Shown piece by piece: positions 54,561 through 63,684 of a stretch of 64,000 bases of DNA. Source of the stretch: Phycisphaera sp. GTDB taxonomy: Bacteria; Planctomycetota; Phycisphaerae; Phycisphaerales; Zrk34. How positions within the stretch are numbered: the first letter of the stretch is position 1; each line of letters starts with the position of its first letter. The stretch spans positions 62,001 to 126,000 of the forward strand of contig WGMA01000024.1 in NCBI GenBank assembly GCA_016125285.1. The letters are read 5' to 3'. Below the pieces are notes generated by a model. That model saw only the letters and a program-made list of their open reading frames with translations. It searched no databases and was not told the origin of the DNA. The position numbers and the translations under genes are program-made.

Positions 54561-55469
54561 CTACCAGAGCCGGTCCTTGACCATGTCCAGCGGATCGACC
54601 CACTGCTCCTTGGCCATGATCGTGTAGACGGCCTCGTCGAGGCTGCCGGCTCGGGTGTTCGACGCCCATGACCCGAGCACGCCGCGGCCGTCGACCGTCT
54701 TGCGTGAGTTCCGCCCGTCGACGATGACGCGATCGACCAGGAAGTCCGTGTCGTCCCAGAACGCGCCGCTGCCGTCGCCGAACACGCGGTTGTAGCCGCC
54801 GTGCTTGTTGTACGCGCTGTACACGCCGCGGAACCGCACGTCGGGCGTGTCGGCGAGCATGACGAACTGCTCGTTGAGGCCCGGGGCGCTGGCGCGCATG
54901 GGGGTCTTGCGCTGCTGGTAGTAGGAAACGCCGCGGTAGTTGTAGCTGCTGATGATGCGGTACCGCTGCACGTTCTCGTCCATCTGGTTCTGGATCTGGC
55001 TCACGCCGTAGCAGTCGCCGGAGCCGAGGTTGAACTTGCGGTCGCTGCAGTGGTTCGGGGCGGTGGGGTTATCGGCGTTGTCGAACGAGGGGCACTTGCC
55101 GATGTTGACGATTTCCTGGGGCCCGATGATCCCCGTCCGCAGCAGCAGGCCGAGGTTGTACCACGGGCGGATGGCCTTGCCGCCGTAGGGATGCGAGCGG
55201 ACGTAATCGTAGGCGTCGCCGAACGCGAACCCGGCCTCCTCGCTGTGGGGGTACACACGCGAGTTGTCCGAGATGTAGGTCACCAGCCCGGAGCTGAGCT
55301 GGTGCTGGTTCGTCAGGCAGACCACGCGCTGCTGCAGCGTCCGAGCCCGATTCATGGTCGGGATCAGCAACGCGATCATCAGCGCGATGATCGACATCAC
55401 CACCAGCATCTCAACAACCGTGAAGCCACGACGCACGTTGCCCGCGACCTTCGAATTGCCTGTACACAT
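54561..55469 (-). CDS. Prepilin-type secreted protein, copy 2
   Basis: 302 residues. Prepilin signal GFTVVEMLVVMSIIALMIALL. The body closely follows copy 1: CLTNQHQLSSGLVTYISDNS, GIIGPQEIVNIGKCPSFDNA, SSYNYRGVSYYQQRK, YNRVFGDGSGAFWDDTDF, and both end DMVKDRLW or DMKKDRLW. ATG 55469 follows AGGGCAC, as in copy 1 (AAGGGCAC), so even the leader is conserved. It is divergent from the XylR-like regulator, sharing a 166-base gap that holds the second operator-like element. Same uncertain function as copy 1. Confidence 0.85.
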   Translation of the reverse strand: MCTGNSKVAGNVRRGFTVVEMLVVMSIIALMIALLIPTMNRARTLQQRVVCLTNQHQLSSGLVTYISDNSRVYPHSEEAGFAFGDAYDYVRSHPYGGKAIRPWYNLGLLLRTGIIGPQEIVNIGKCPSFDNADNPTAPNHCSDRKFNLGSGDCYGVSQIQNQMDENVQRYRIISSYNYRGVSYYQQRKTPMRASAPGLNEQFVMLADTPDVRFRGVYSAYNKHGGYNRVFGDGSGAFWDDTDFLVDRVIVDGRNSRKTVDGRGVLGSWASNTRAGSLDEAVYTIMAKEQWVDPLDMVKDRLW

Positions 55470-55559
55470 TGGAGTGTGCCCTATAAGTGGGTCCGCACGG
55501 ATTGGGTGCTCGCCCTGCCAGAGGAGACGCTTCCTCTCACTGGATATCACGCTATACTT

Positions 55560-55580
55560 GGCAATTGGCGACCTTGGGCA
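55560..55580. promoter_or_regulatory. Operator-like element between pilin copy 2 and the regulator
   Basis: GGCAAT-N2-GCGAC-CTT-G-GGCA, the counterpart of 54416-54440. It lies 91 bases before the pilin ATG (55469) and 56 bases before the regulator ATG (55636), so the regulator could control both. A further half-site TTAGGCA follows at about 55596. Confidence 0.5.
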
Positions 55581-55635
55581 TTTTTCCAGCGAGGTTAGGC
55601 ACGATCGCCTGCCGCGCCGGAGCCAGGAGTGAGGC

Positions 55636-56877
55636 ATGGGCAAAGACCGTCGGATCGCGGTGATGATGGACATCGACAAGCCGTACAAGCGGCACACCGA
55701 GACGTTTACCGGCATCCACAAGTACGCCGAGGAACGCGGCGGCTGGCGACTGATCGTCGACGACTGGGCGGACCGCAACCTCCCGGCCCGCGCCGGCCAG
55801 GCGTCGCCCTACGACGGCATGATCGGCCGCATCTCCAAGCTCGGCGCCGAGCGCGCCAACCGGCTCGGCGTGCCGGTGGTCAACGTCTGGCTCAACTCCC
55901 CGGCCCACGACGTGCCCAGCGTCCTGTTCGACACCGTCGCCTGCGGACGCCTCCGCGCCGAGCACCTGCTGGCCCGCGGGTTCCGCAACTTCGGCGTGCT
56001 GGCCCACGCGTCGGACCGATCGACACTGGTTCAGGGCGAAGCGTTCGAGCGGACCGTCCGCGAGGCCGGGTGCGACAACTTCAGCGCCGTCAGCCTCGCC
56101 GAGCATGAGCCGACGCGCATGGGCATCGGCGAGCTGGACCTGTCGGAATACCAGCAGTGGAAGCGCGCCATGCGCGACATCGACCGCTGGATGGACACCT
56201 GGCGCCTGCCGATCGGCCTGTACCTGTTCGAGGTGGCGATCGCGCGCGTGCTGATCGAGAAGTGCTTCGACCGCGGGTGGCGCGTGCCCGAGGACGTGGC
56301 GATGGTCGCGGGTTACAACGAGGAGGTCCAGTGCGAGCACCCCTCACCGGGCATCACGAGCCTCGAGCTGCCCAACGAACGCATCGGCTATGAGGCCGCC
56401 CGCATGCTCGACGAATTGATGAACGAGGCCGACAAACAGAAGGGCCGCCGCAAGCGTTCGAAGCCCGTCGCCGCCGATCCGGTCAAGCTGCTGCTGCCGC
56501 CGGTCGGCATCGTCGCCCGCCGGTCGACCGATTTCTTCGCGGTGGACGACGACCTGATCCGCCGCGCCCTGCGCTACATCGACGAGAACCTGCACCGGCC
56601 GCTGACGATCGACATGATCGCCGACGCGTTGGAGGTCTCCCGCCGCAAGCTCACCGGCCGGTTCAGCGAGCAGATGCACCACGGCATCGCCGCCGAGATC
56701 CAACGCCTGCGGGTCGAGCGCGCCAAGCGCGAGCTGACCGCCACCGACCAGCCCATCCAGCAGATCGCCCGCCGCGCCGGCTTCGCCAGCGCCCGAACCT
56801 TCAACGACGCGTTCCGCGCCGAGGTCGGCTGCAGCCCACGCGCATACCGCCAGCAGCACGCCCCCACCGACACGTGA
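55636..56877 (+). CDS. XylR-like regulator: sugar-binding domain plus AraC HTH
   Basis: 413 residues. The first 280 form a LacI/periplasmic-binding-like domain (RIAVMMDIDKPYKRHTETFT, GVPVVNVWLNSP, LFDTVACGRLRAEHLLARGF, DVAMVAGYNEEVQCEHPSPG); about 310-405 is an AraC HTH pair (PLTIDMIADALEVSRRKLTG, PIQQIARRAGFASARTFNDA). This domain order is that of E. coli XylR and its relatives in planctomycetes. GGAGTGAGGC precedes the ATG. It likely binds a sugar and controls neighbouring pilin genes via the elements at 54416 and 55560 (inference). Confidence 0.9.
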   Translation: MGKDRRIAVMMDIDKPYKRHTETFTGIHKYAEERGGWRLIVDDWADRNLPARAGQASPYDGMIGRISKLGAERANRLGVPVVNVWLNSPAHDVPSVLFDTVACGRLRAEHLLARGFRNFGVLAHASDRSTLVQGEAFERTVREAGCDNFSAVSLAEHEPTRMGIGELDLSEYQQWKRAMRDIDRWMDTWRLPIGLYLFEVAIARVLIEKCFDRGWRVPEDVAMVAGYNEEVQCEHPSPGITSLELPNERIGYEAARMLDELMNEADKQKGRRKRSKPVAADPVKLLLPPVGIVARRSTDFFAVDDDLIRRALRYIDENLHRPLTIDMIADALEVSRRKLTGRFSEQMHHGIAAEIQRLRVERAKRELTATDQPIQQIARRAGFASARTFNDAFRAEVGCSPRAYRQQHAPTDT

Positions 56878-56880
56878 CGC

Positions 56881-57699
56881 TCACCACATCGCCGGGTAGT
56901 ACTTGTTCTTCGAGTACGAGTGGTGCTGGTTCATCTCGTTGATGTCCTTCCACACCACCGAGCCGTCCAGCGTGCCGACGTTGCCGCCCGCCGAATCCAG
57001 CTCCTGCACCGCGACGCCCTGGAAGGGCGTGTTGTTGAAGTTCATCGTCTGCGCGGCCCCGACGTTCGTGTGCGCCACGAACGTCCAGTGATCCACCGGC
57101 GACCAGTTGTTGAAGTCCGCCCACAGACCCGCCGTGCCGGGGTCCGACATCCGCACCCCCGACCGCCACGTCTTGTTGTTGCTGCCCGCGATCGGGTTCG
57201 CGCGATTGTACGCCTCGAGCTGAGGCTTGCCGCCGAGGTAGTTGAAGCCGATGACCCAGCCGACCGGCCCGTTCGACGCCGTCACGCGACCGCGACCGCT
57301 GAAGCGGTTGTCGTAGTTCGGGCAGTTCAGCACCGGCACGACGCCCTTGTCGTACTCGAAGCCGTGGGTGCCCGCCTTCGCGTCCTCGATCTCGCTGTGG
57401 TCGGCGATATAGGCGTACATCCGCGTGTTGATCCACGGCGTGTGCTCGTCGTTGATCTTCGGGTACCAGTCGCGCTGGCCCGGGAAGACCATCCGCAGAT
57501 TGTCCGTCGCGTACTCCAGGCAGAACACGCCGAGCTGGTGCTGCTGGCTGGCGCAGATCGCGCGGCGAGCCGCCTCCTTCGCACGAGCCGCCGACGGCAG
57601 CAGGATCGCCAGCAGCAGCACGATGATGCTCATCACCACCAGCAGTTCGACGATCGTGAAACCCGGCCTACGCGTGCGATTCGGATCCGAGCGATTCAT
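56881..57699 (-). CDS. Prepilin-type secreted protein, copy 3 (sigma/FecR module 1)
   Basis: 272 residues. Prepilin signal GFTIVELLVVMSIIVLLLAI followed by a body unlike copies 1-2 except CASQQHQLGVFCLEYATDNL. The C-terminal GNVGTLDGSVVWKDINEMNQ resembles the H-x9-DG-type ending of planctomycete pseudopilins. AGGAGA precedes ATG 57699. It begins 20 bases after the FecR-like gene and is the third gene of the module sigma factor, FecR-like, pilin. Its stop is four bases from the XylR-like gene's stop (convergent). Confidence 0.85.
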   Translation of the reverse strand: MNRSDPNRTRRPGFTIVELLVVMSIIVLLLAILLPSAARAKEAARRAICASQQHQLGVFCLEYATDNLRMVFPGQRDWYPKINDEHTPWINTRMYAYIADHSEIEDAKAGTHGFEYDKGVVPVLNCPNYDNRFSGRGRVTASNGPVGWVIGFNYLGGKPQLEAYNRANPIAGSNNKTWRSGVRMSDPGTAGLWADFNNWSPVDHWTFVAHTNVGAAQTMNFNNTPFQGVAVQELDSAGGNVGTLDGSVVWKDINEMNQHHSYSKNKYYPAMW

Positions 57700-57719
57700 G
57701 ATGCTTCTCCTGCCGAACG

Positions 57720-59144
57720 TCACGGCAGCAAAGGGACAAACTCGGCGCGGAGGCCGAACATGTTGATGAGCTCAGCGCCGGCGGCGACGCCGACGGGCGG
57801 CGTGGTCTGGTCCGGGCCGTTGCGTACGACGATCTCGAGCGTGTTGCGGCCGGCGACGAGCCCGCCGTCCACCGCGATCACCGGGCTGAGGTGCGTGAGG
57901 TCCTCCGGCGCGAGGCGCAGCCCCTTCAGCGCGTCGTCGATCGCCACCGGCTCGCCGTTCAGACGCACCGCCACGAGGTAGTTGTCCGCGACGAGGCGGA
58001 TGCCGAACCGCCGGTCGACCTGATCGGCCGGGACGTCGAACGTCGTGGCGAACGTCATCTCCACGCCCGGGTCGACACGCTGCCGCACCGCCGCGGAGAT
58101 CCACCTCGAGTGGTCGGTCGCCGGCGTGGCCATGTGCAGCTTGCCGGTCACGATCGCCTGCTGCGGCTTGAACGACGGGGCGTCCGACCGCGCGACGATC
58201 CGCCAGTGCGGGTCCGCCTGCCTCTCGACGGTGCTGACGCCCGTGTTGAACAGGCCCGCGGGCACCGGCCGGACGAACGGCGTCACGTCGTACGACGCCG
58301 ACGACACCTGCCGCGAACCCGAGCCCACCGTGACCGACTCGCCCGCCGCGGCGCGATGCGTCGCGCTGCCGTCCGGCAGGCTCACGTTCACCGCGCCACG
58401 CACCACGTTCACACGCGTGTTGCCCGCCTTGCCGATCTGCACCGTGAACTCCGTGCCGAGATCGACGATCACCGCGCTCGGCGTCTCCACCGTGAACCCG
58501 TGCGCGTTCGGCGGCGCCTTCGCCATCAGCCGACCCGAATGCACGCGGCAGCGGTTCGGCCCCAGCACCTCGACGTCGGCCGGGCCGAGCATCGTGACGA
58601 TCGCCGTGGACTGCATCTGGAACTCGGCCGACCCGCCGCGGAGCTTGAGCCGCTGACCGTCGAGCGGCGCGCCCACGTCGAATCCGCCGTCCGACGACTC
58701 CCAGTTCGCGCCGGTGACGCTGGTCAGGCGAGCAACCGGTGCGTCGGTCGTCGGCGTGTCGACGTGCGCGACCGGAGCCGCGTCGGGCGTCGACGTCGAC
58801 GTCCACCGCGACGCCGGCCACCACAGCCACCCGCCGACGCCGGTCACCATCAATAAAACGGCGGCCGCGGCGTAGCCATACCAGCCGCTACGCACGCGAC
58901 CGCCGCGGGCACTCTGAATAGATATCTCGTCCTGCGAAGGCGCCAGCCTCGCCACCGGGATCGGCTCCGCCTCGATGGTGCCGTAACGCGCACGCTCGAT
59001 CATCAGCGAATGGATCAACGCACGCTTCGCGAATCGCGACGCGACTTGCGCGTCCGCCGCGATCAGCCGCTCGAGCTCCGCGGCCGAATCACCGTCGAGG
59101 TCCTCGTCGAGGTAACGGTCGATCAACGCGTCGCTGGGATTCAC
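57720..59144 (-). CDS. FecR-like membrane protein, module 1
   Basis: 474 residues. Cytoplasmic N-terminal part (about 1-90) of anti-sigma type (LIDRYLDEDLDGDSAAELER), the juxtamembrane segment EISIQSARGGRVRS, one membrane helix (about 98-117), a FecR-type beta domain (about 140-310: SSTAIVTMLGPADVEVLGPN-like repeats, VIVDLGTEFTVQI) and a C-terminal carbohydrate-binding-like domain. GTG 59144 overlaps the sigma factor's stop (GTGA). FecR family proteins relay a periplasmic signal to an ECF sigma factor, so the neighbour encoded upstream is the likely client. Function beyond this is inferred. Confidence 0.85.
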   Translation of the reverse strand: MNPSDALIDRYLDEDLDGDSAAELERLIAADAQVASRFAKRALIHSLMIERARYGTIEAEPIPVARLAPSQDEISIQSARGGRVRSGWYGYAAAAVLLMVTGVGGWLWWPASRWTSTSTPDAAPVAHVDTPTTDAPVARLTSVTGANWESSDGGFDVGAPLDGQRLKLRGGSAEFQMQSTAIVTMLGPADVEVLGPNRCRVHSGRLMAKAPPNAHGFTVETPSAVIVDLGTEFTVQIGKAGNTRVNVVRGAVNVSLPDGSATHRAAAGESVTVGSGSRQVSSASYDVTPFVRPVPAGLFNTGVSTVERQADPHWRIVARSDAPSFKPQQAIVTGKLHMATPATDHSRWISAAVRQRVDPGVEMTFATTFDVPADQVDRRFGIRLVADNYLVAVRLNGEPVAIDDALKGLRLAPEDLTHLSPVIAVDGGLVAGRNTLEIVVRNGPDQTTPPVGVAAGAELINMFGLRAEFVPLLP

Positions 59145-59677
59145 GCCCCACCTCCCGCGACGCTCGATTCGATGCACTCGGCCAGCGCGCCGCGGATGCG
59201 GTGCAGCGCCATGCCCAATGCCGCCGGCGTCACCCCGAAACGCTCCGCCACGTCCCGCCGCGCCACGCTCTCGACGTAACGCAGCTCGATCATCTGACGC
59301 TGACGCTCAGGCAGCTTGTCCAGGCACTGCCCCAACGCCTCGCGGTAAGGCCCGGTCTGCGACTCGAGCCCCGCGCACGCCTCGGCCAGCCGCTCCAGCG
59401 CCGCGTCGCCGAACACGTGACGATCCCGCCGCGCCGTGCGGAAATGGTTCAGCACCCGGAACCGCGCGATCCCCAGCGCCCACCCCGTGAACGAGCGCTG
59501 CGGGTCGTACGACTCAAAGTCCACCATCGCCGCCGCCGCCACGTCCTGAAGCAGGTCCTCCGCCTCCACGCGGCGCCGCACCGACGCGTTCAAAAACGCC
59601 GCGACCACCGGCTGGGCCGTCACCCACAGCCGCGCAAATCGCCCGCGATCATCGGATTGTGTGGATTCGTGCTCCAA
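59141..59677 (-). CDS. ECF sigma factor, Rhodopirellula/Verrucomicrobium type, module 1
   Basis: 178 residues. Sigma region 2 (EAEDLLQDVAAAAMVDFESY, FTGWALGIARFRVLNHF) and region 4 (CLDKLPERQRQMIELRYVES, DVAERFGVTPAALGMALHRI) match the TIGR02989-type group. TTG 59677 has GAGGAG eight bases upstream; no ATG lies nearby in frame. It overlaps the FecR-like gene. It should direct RNA polymerase to its own set of promoters, perhaps including the module itself; no promoter consensus is known here. Confidence 0.88.
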   Translation of the reverse strand: MEHESTQSDDRGRFARLWVTAQPVVAAFLNASVRRRVEAEDLLQDVAAAAMVDFESYDPQRSFTGWALGIARFRVLNHFRTARRDRHVFGDAALERLAEACAGLESQTGPYREALGQCLDKLPERQRQMIELRYVESVARRDVAERFGVTPAALGMALHRIRGALAECIESSVAGGGA

Positions 59678-59863
59678 CGCGCCGGCTCCTCAGCAGGATC
59701 TTCTCCTACTGATACTGAACCGGCCAAGCGGCAAATGAAACACGACGAGAGAAAAATCCGGAAAAATCTTCCATGACCTGGCCAAAAGCCCCGAGCGACT
59801 GCCGCACCTGCGTATCGAACCGCCGTGTGCGAAGCCGCAAACGCCACGAAGCGTCTGACCCGC

Positions 59864-60601
59864 TCAGTAGAGATTATCCAGGTTGCCCTGGTACTGGATC
59901 TTGATCTGATCGTTGAAGTGCTGCTCGGTGTGGCCGTCGCTGTAGAGCAGGGAGGTCGACTCGACCACGCCTTGCCACACGTGTCCATCCAGCCAGGACT
60001 GCTGATCGTGCCCCTTACCGAGCACCGCCCGAAGACGATCGGTCAGGATCGGGCGGTCGGCCCGCACCGGATCGCTCGCCCGACGCGGCCAGCCGTCAGC
60101 ATCTCCCGGCGCACTGGGGAACCACGTGCCACCCGTGGGCTTGTCGAGCCGCGCCACCCACCACGACAGCGGCAGATAGGCGTAGGTGTGATCCGGGCTC
60201 TGCATCTTGTACAGAGCGTCTTCCTGGCTCGACGCGTTCTGCGTGCCGTGCGGACGCAGCGGGCAATACCACACGCTGCGCCCGTTGGGCTGCCACGTGA
60301 TGTCGTAGGGGATGACCGACGGCAGGAAGTCGTTGCTCACGTCCCAGCTGTTCTGGCCACACCCCTTAGGTCGGCCGATCCGCTGCGACGGAAAAAAGCC
60401 GCGGTAGTCCGAGGCGTAGGTCAGCGTCCCGACGCCCCACTGATGGAAGTTGCTGTTGCACGCCGCCAGCCGCGCCACGTAACGCGCCCTCGCCATCGAC
60501 GGCAGAAGGATCGCAAGCAGCAGCAGGATGATGCTCGTCACCACCATCATCTCAACGATGGTAAACCCGGCCTGCGCTCGTCGCGTACGCGTCTTGTACA
60601 T
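59864..60601 (-). CDS. Prepilin-type secreted protein, copy 4 (sigma/FecR module 2)
   Basis: 245 residues. Prepilin signal GFTIVEMMVVTSIILLLLAI; body with ACNSNFHQWGVGTLTYASDY, WYCPLRPHGT and the C-terminal SLLYSDGHTEQHFNDQI (DG motif). CAGGAG precedes ATG 60601 by about nine bases. It is 38 bases downstream of FecR-like gene 2, the same arrangement as in module 1, yet the globular part differs, so it is a member of the family rather than a fresh copy. Confidence 0.85.
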   Translation of the reverse strand: MYKTRTRRAQAGFTIVEMMVVTSIILLLLAILLPSMARARYVARLAACNSNFHQWGVGTLTYASDYRGFFPSQRIGRPKGCGQNSWDVSNDFLPSVIPYDITWQPNGRSVWYCPLRPHGTQNASSQEDALYKMQSPDHTYAYLPLSWWVARLDKPTGGTWFPSAPGDADGWPRRASDPVRADRPILTDRLRAVLGKGHDQQSWLDGHVWQGVVESTSLLYSDGHTEQHFNDQIKIQYQGNLDNLY

Positions 60602-60639
60602 CGCAACACACTCCTGTTGGGTCGGCGCGCCGACCTCGC

Positions 60640-62199
60640 TCACTTCGCCGCGCCGGCATCGACCGCCGACGCCGACACGTCTTTCTCACTCAGCGAAAAC
60701 CGCGCCACGCGGCCCGCCACGCGACCGTTCGATATCGCAAGCCCCGCGGCCGTGATCCGCTCGTCAAGCAGCCTCGTCGTGGCGCGCACCTGCACATACG
60801 CCGCGTCCTGCGGACGCTTGGCGAAGAACGCCGCCGTCCAGTGGCCCGCGCCGCCCGTCGTGTCCAGCACGATCCGCACGTCAAACGCGCCGCTGTCCGC
60901 CAACGCCTCCATCCCCGGGCTCACACGCTTCGTGCTGAAGTTGCCTTCCGCGCCCCGGCCGAGCTTCGAGCTGATCGGGTCCGAAGGCCGATCGTCAGGC
61001 ATGATCACCCACGCCCGACCGACCACGCCCGGCTCCGTAAACCGGACCCGGCTGCCAACGCCCGCGGACTGACCCTCGACAAATCCCACCGCGATCCAAC
61101 CCCCCTCGCCGGGCGACGGCGCCACCGTCGCGTCCAGCTGATACACGCGGCCCGCCACCGGCGCGAACGCCAGCGTCGCGCTCGCCGCCCCGCTCGCGAC
61201 CGACGTGTCACGCCCATCCGTCACGCCCGCGATCGAGCCGTCACACTTGAACCCCGGCCCGGCGACCCACTTCTGCTTACGACCTCGAACGTCCGGCGCC
61301 GCGCCGTTCAGCGGGCTGTCGCCGCCATCAAATCTGTCTTCAAGCAGCACCGTCTCCGTCGGCACGTGCACCGCGCCGCCGGTGATCCGAACGATCTGAC
61401 CCGCCGCGATCTCCGTCGCATCAGCGTCCGCACCCGCCGGCGACCACGCCACGCGGCCCTGCGTCACGTGCAGCGTCGCCCCGCCGTCGTCCACGCTCAC
61501 ACGGAACGCCGTGCCCAGGTCCACGATCCGCGAACCGTCCGGCAGCCCCAACTCAAACCCGTGCGCCGCCTCCGGGACGTACACGTCGATCGACCCGCTG
61601 TTCAAACGCCCGGCGTTGCGACCCGTCGCCTCAAACACGCAAGGCCCCGCCAGGTGCACCACCGCCGTCGAATCAAACATCAGCTGCGCCTCGCCGTCGC
61701 TCAGATGGAGCGCGCCGCGCGACACCGCATCGCCGGGCTGCAGCGACTGCCCCGCGTCGGCGAACTCGGCGCCCTCCGCGTTCAGCAGCGTCGCAACCGT
61801 CTGCTCCGACGCGTCCACACCCCGCGTGCCGCGCTCGCCGCCGCCGTGCGTCAACCAGACGCCGACGCCGGCCGCGATCAAAAGAACGGCGGCCGCGGCG
61901 TAGCGGAAATAACGGCTACGCACGCGACCGCCGCGGGCACGCTGGATAGAAATCGGTTCATCCGCCGGCGCAAGCTTCGCCACCGGGATACGCTCGGCCT
62001 CGATGATGTCGGGCGTTTCGCTCATGCCGTCGAACTGCTCCATCAGCATCGACCGCAGCGTCGCGTAGCGGCGCATCCGCTGACGGGCCTCGGGATCGCT
62101 CCGCAGCATCTCGTCCAGCCGCCGCGTCGACTCGTCGTCGAGCGTCTGCTCGAAGTAACCGTGCAGCAGCGCGTCGAGTTCCTTGTGGCGGTCGTCCAT
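60640..62199 (-). CDS. FecR-like membrane protein with LamG-like end, module 2
   Basis: 519 residues. N-terminal anti-sigma-like part (ALLHGYFEQTLDDESTRRLD), juxtamembrane PISIQRARGGRVRS, one membrane helix (about 100-118), FecR beta domain (about 140-275: VVHLAGPCVFEATGRNAGRL, RIVDLGTAFRVSV), then a concanavalin/LamG-like domain (about 290-500). The juxtamembrane motif is nearly identical to module 1 while the extracellular ends differ, so the sensing parts have diverged. ATG 62199 overlaps the sigma stop by one base (TGATG), behind GAGGGGGTGG. Confidence 0.85.
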   Translation of the reverse strand: MDDRHKELDALLHGYFEQTLDDESTRRLDEMLRSDPEARQRMRRYATLRSMLMEQFDGMSETPDIIEAERIPVAKLAPADEPISIQRARGGRVRSRYFRYAAAAVLLIAAGVGVWLTHGGGERGTRGVDASEQTVATLLNAEGAEFADAGQSLQPGDAVSRGALHLSDGEAQLMFDSTAVVHLAGPCVFEATGRNAGRLNSGSIDVYVPEAAHGFELGLPDGSRIVDLGTAFRVSVDDGGATLHVTQGRVAWSPAGADADATEIAAGQIVRITGGAVHVPTETVLLEDRFDGGDSPLNGAAPDVRGRKQKWVAGPGFKCDGSIAGVTDGRDTSVASGAASATLAFAPVAGRVYQLDATVAPSPGEGGWIAVGFVEGQSAGVGSRVRFTEPGVVGRAWVIMPDDRPSDPISSKLGRGAEGNFSTKRVSPGMEALADSGAFDVRIVLDTTGGAGHWTAAFFAKRPQDAAYVQVRATTRLLDERITAAGLAISNGRVAGRVARFSLSEKDVSASAVDAGAAK

Positions 62200-62756
62200 C
62201 ACGCCACCCCCTCGTTCGTGGTGTGACGGTCGATGCACGACATCAGCCAGCGGTGCACCTCGTTGAGGCGGCGGTAGCACGTCGCCAGCGAGCAGCCGAC
62301 GCGCTCGGCGATCTCCGACACGCCCTGCTGCCCGGCGTACCGCAGGCGGATCAGGTCGCGGTGCGTCTCCGGCAGGTCGCCCAGGCACTGGTGCAGGGCG
62401 TCGACCATGTCGCTGTCACGCTCGGTGTGGGCCGCGAACTCGTCGGCGATCATCTCGATCGACTCGACGCTCAGCCGCGCCTTCGCACGCGCACGGTTCC
62501 GCCAGTAGTCCAGCACCTCGTACCGCGCCACCCCCACCGCCCACGCCGCGAAGTCCCGCTCCGTGTCGTACTCCGCGAACTTCCGCCACAGCGCCGTCAG
62601 CGTCTCCTGCAGCAGGTCGTCCGCCTCGTGCGGGTCCGACACCGAGGCGATCAGGTACGCGTAGATGCGGCGTTGATTGGCGACCACCAGCCGCGTAAAC
62701 GCGCCGGACGGTTCACCGGGTTGGGAGTCGGTCGCAGCCATGACGGTTCGATCCAT
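62199..62756 (-). CDS. ECF sigma factor, module 2
   Basis: About 185 residues. Region 2 (EADDLLQETLTALWRKFAEY, FAAWAVGVARYEVLDYW) and region 4 (CLGDLPETHRDLIRLRYAGQ, SEIAERVGCSLATCYRRLNE) of the same planctomycete-type ECF group as 59141. The start is uncertain: ATG 62756, ATG 62741 and TTG 62777 are all in frame and none has a good ribosome site. It overlaps FecR-like gene 2 and presumably depends on it. Confidence 0.85.
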   Translation of the reverse strand: MDRTVMAATDSQPGEPSGAFTRLVVANQRRIYAYLIASVSDPHEADDLLQETLTALWRKFAEYDTERDFAAWAVGVARYEVLDYWRNRARAKARLSVESIEMIADEFAAHTERDSDMVDALHQCLGDLPETHRDLIRLRYAGQQGVSEIAERVGCSLATCYRRLNEVHRWLMSCIDRHTTNEGVA

Positions 62757-62882
62757 GTCTATAAAGACATCCGTCAAACCGCCACCGGTTTTCTCACCGA
62801 CCCTAAAAAAATCTCATATCAGCCGCACTACCCCAGTCGGTACGCGGACTTAACGCAGCAAGGCCAGGAAGTGAAGGCGATG

Positions 62883-63638
62883 TCAGTAATAGAGGCTGTA
62901 CGTCAAGCCGTTCTGTTTCACCTGATGACGTTCCTGAACGTCGTCACCGTAGTGCACCTCAACGTGCCCGTCGCTGAACAGGACCGGCGTGTCGGTCGAC
63001 ACAATGCCCTTGGTTCCCCCGACCTGGATGCCCGAGCCCCGGTGACCTTCGTCGTAGTAGTTGCGACCAGAGACGTAGCCAGACGGCACGTCGAGCATGC
63101 GGTGCGTGACCATCATCCGGGTGGCGCCGGTCTCGCTGACCCGCTCGCCGGTCAGAGGGCCGGCCCCGTTGTAAGACGCCGTCGAGTGGAAGCCCCAGTA
63201 CCACCCGGCCGCAACGGAGACGATCCGCGCGCCGCTGGTCCATCCGCCGAACGTGTACTTCCCCGACACGTACGCGCTGGTGTCGGCATGCCAGTTGCCC
63301 CACTGCTTCGAGTTGATCGGGCAGATCAGCAGATCGGCGTTCGGCATATATCCGCCGCTGTTGAGCTCATGGAACGTGTTGTTGTAGGGACGACCCGGAT
63401 AGTTCTTGGCGTAGTTGGGCCAGTCGGCGGCGCCCTGATTGGTGAACTGACCGGCGTGGTCCACGGCGTAGGACACGAACATCGGCAGGTGCTGCCCCAT
63501 CTGAGCGCCGCACACCGTCACGCGTGTCACGTACCGCGCCTGTTGCATCGACGGCAGCAGGATCGCGATCAGCAACACGATGATGGACGTGACCACCAAC
63601 AACTCAACGATCGTAAAAGCTCTGCCGTGCCGGTTCAT
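62883..63638 (-). CDS. Prepilin-type secreted protein, copy 5
   Basis: 251 residues. Very short basic N-terminus, then FTIVELLVVTSIIVLLIAIL, cut after Ala rather than Gly (MNRHGRAFTIVE), an allowed but less usual position. C-terminal VLFSDGHVEVHYGDDVQERH carries the DG motif. AGGAG lies eight bases upstream of the ATG. It sits 46 bases after the preceding secreted protein's stop and about 105 bases upstream of sigma factor 2. Confidence 0.83.
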   Translation of the reverse strand: MNRHGRAFTIVELLVVTSIIVLLIAILLPSMQQARYVTRVTVCGAQMGQHLPMFVSYAVDHAGQFTNQGAADWPNYAKNYPGRPYNNTFHELNSGGYMPNADLLICPINSKQWGNWHADTSAYVSGKYTFGGWTSGARIVSVAAGWYWGFHSTASYNGAGPLTGERVSETGATRMMVTHRMLDVPSGYVSGRNYYDEGHRGSGIQVGGTKGIVSTDTPVLFSDGHVEVHYGDDVQERHQVKQNGLTYSLYY

Positions 63639-63684
63639 CCGTCATACTCCTGAGTCAATTGACTACTCTCAAACGCTCGTCCCG

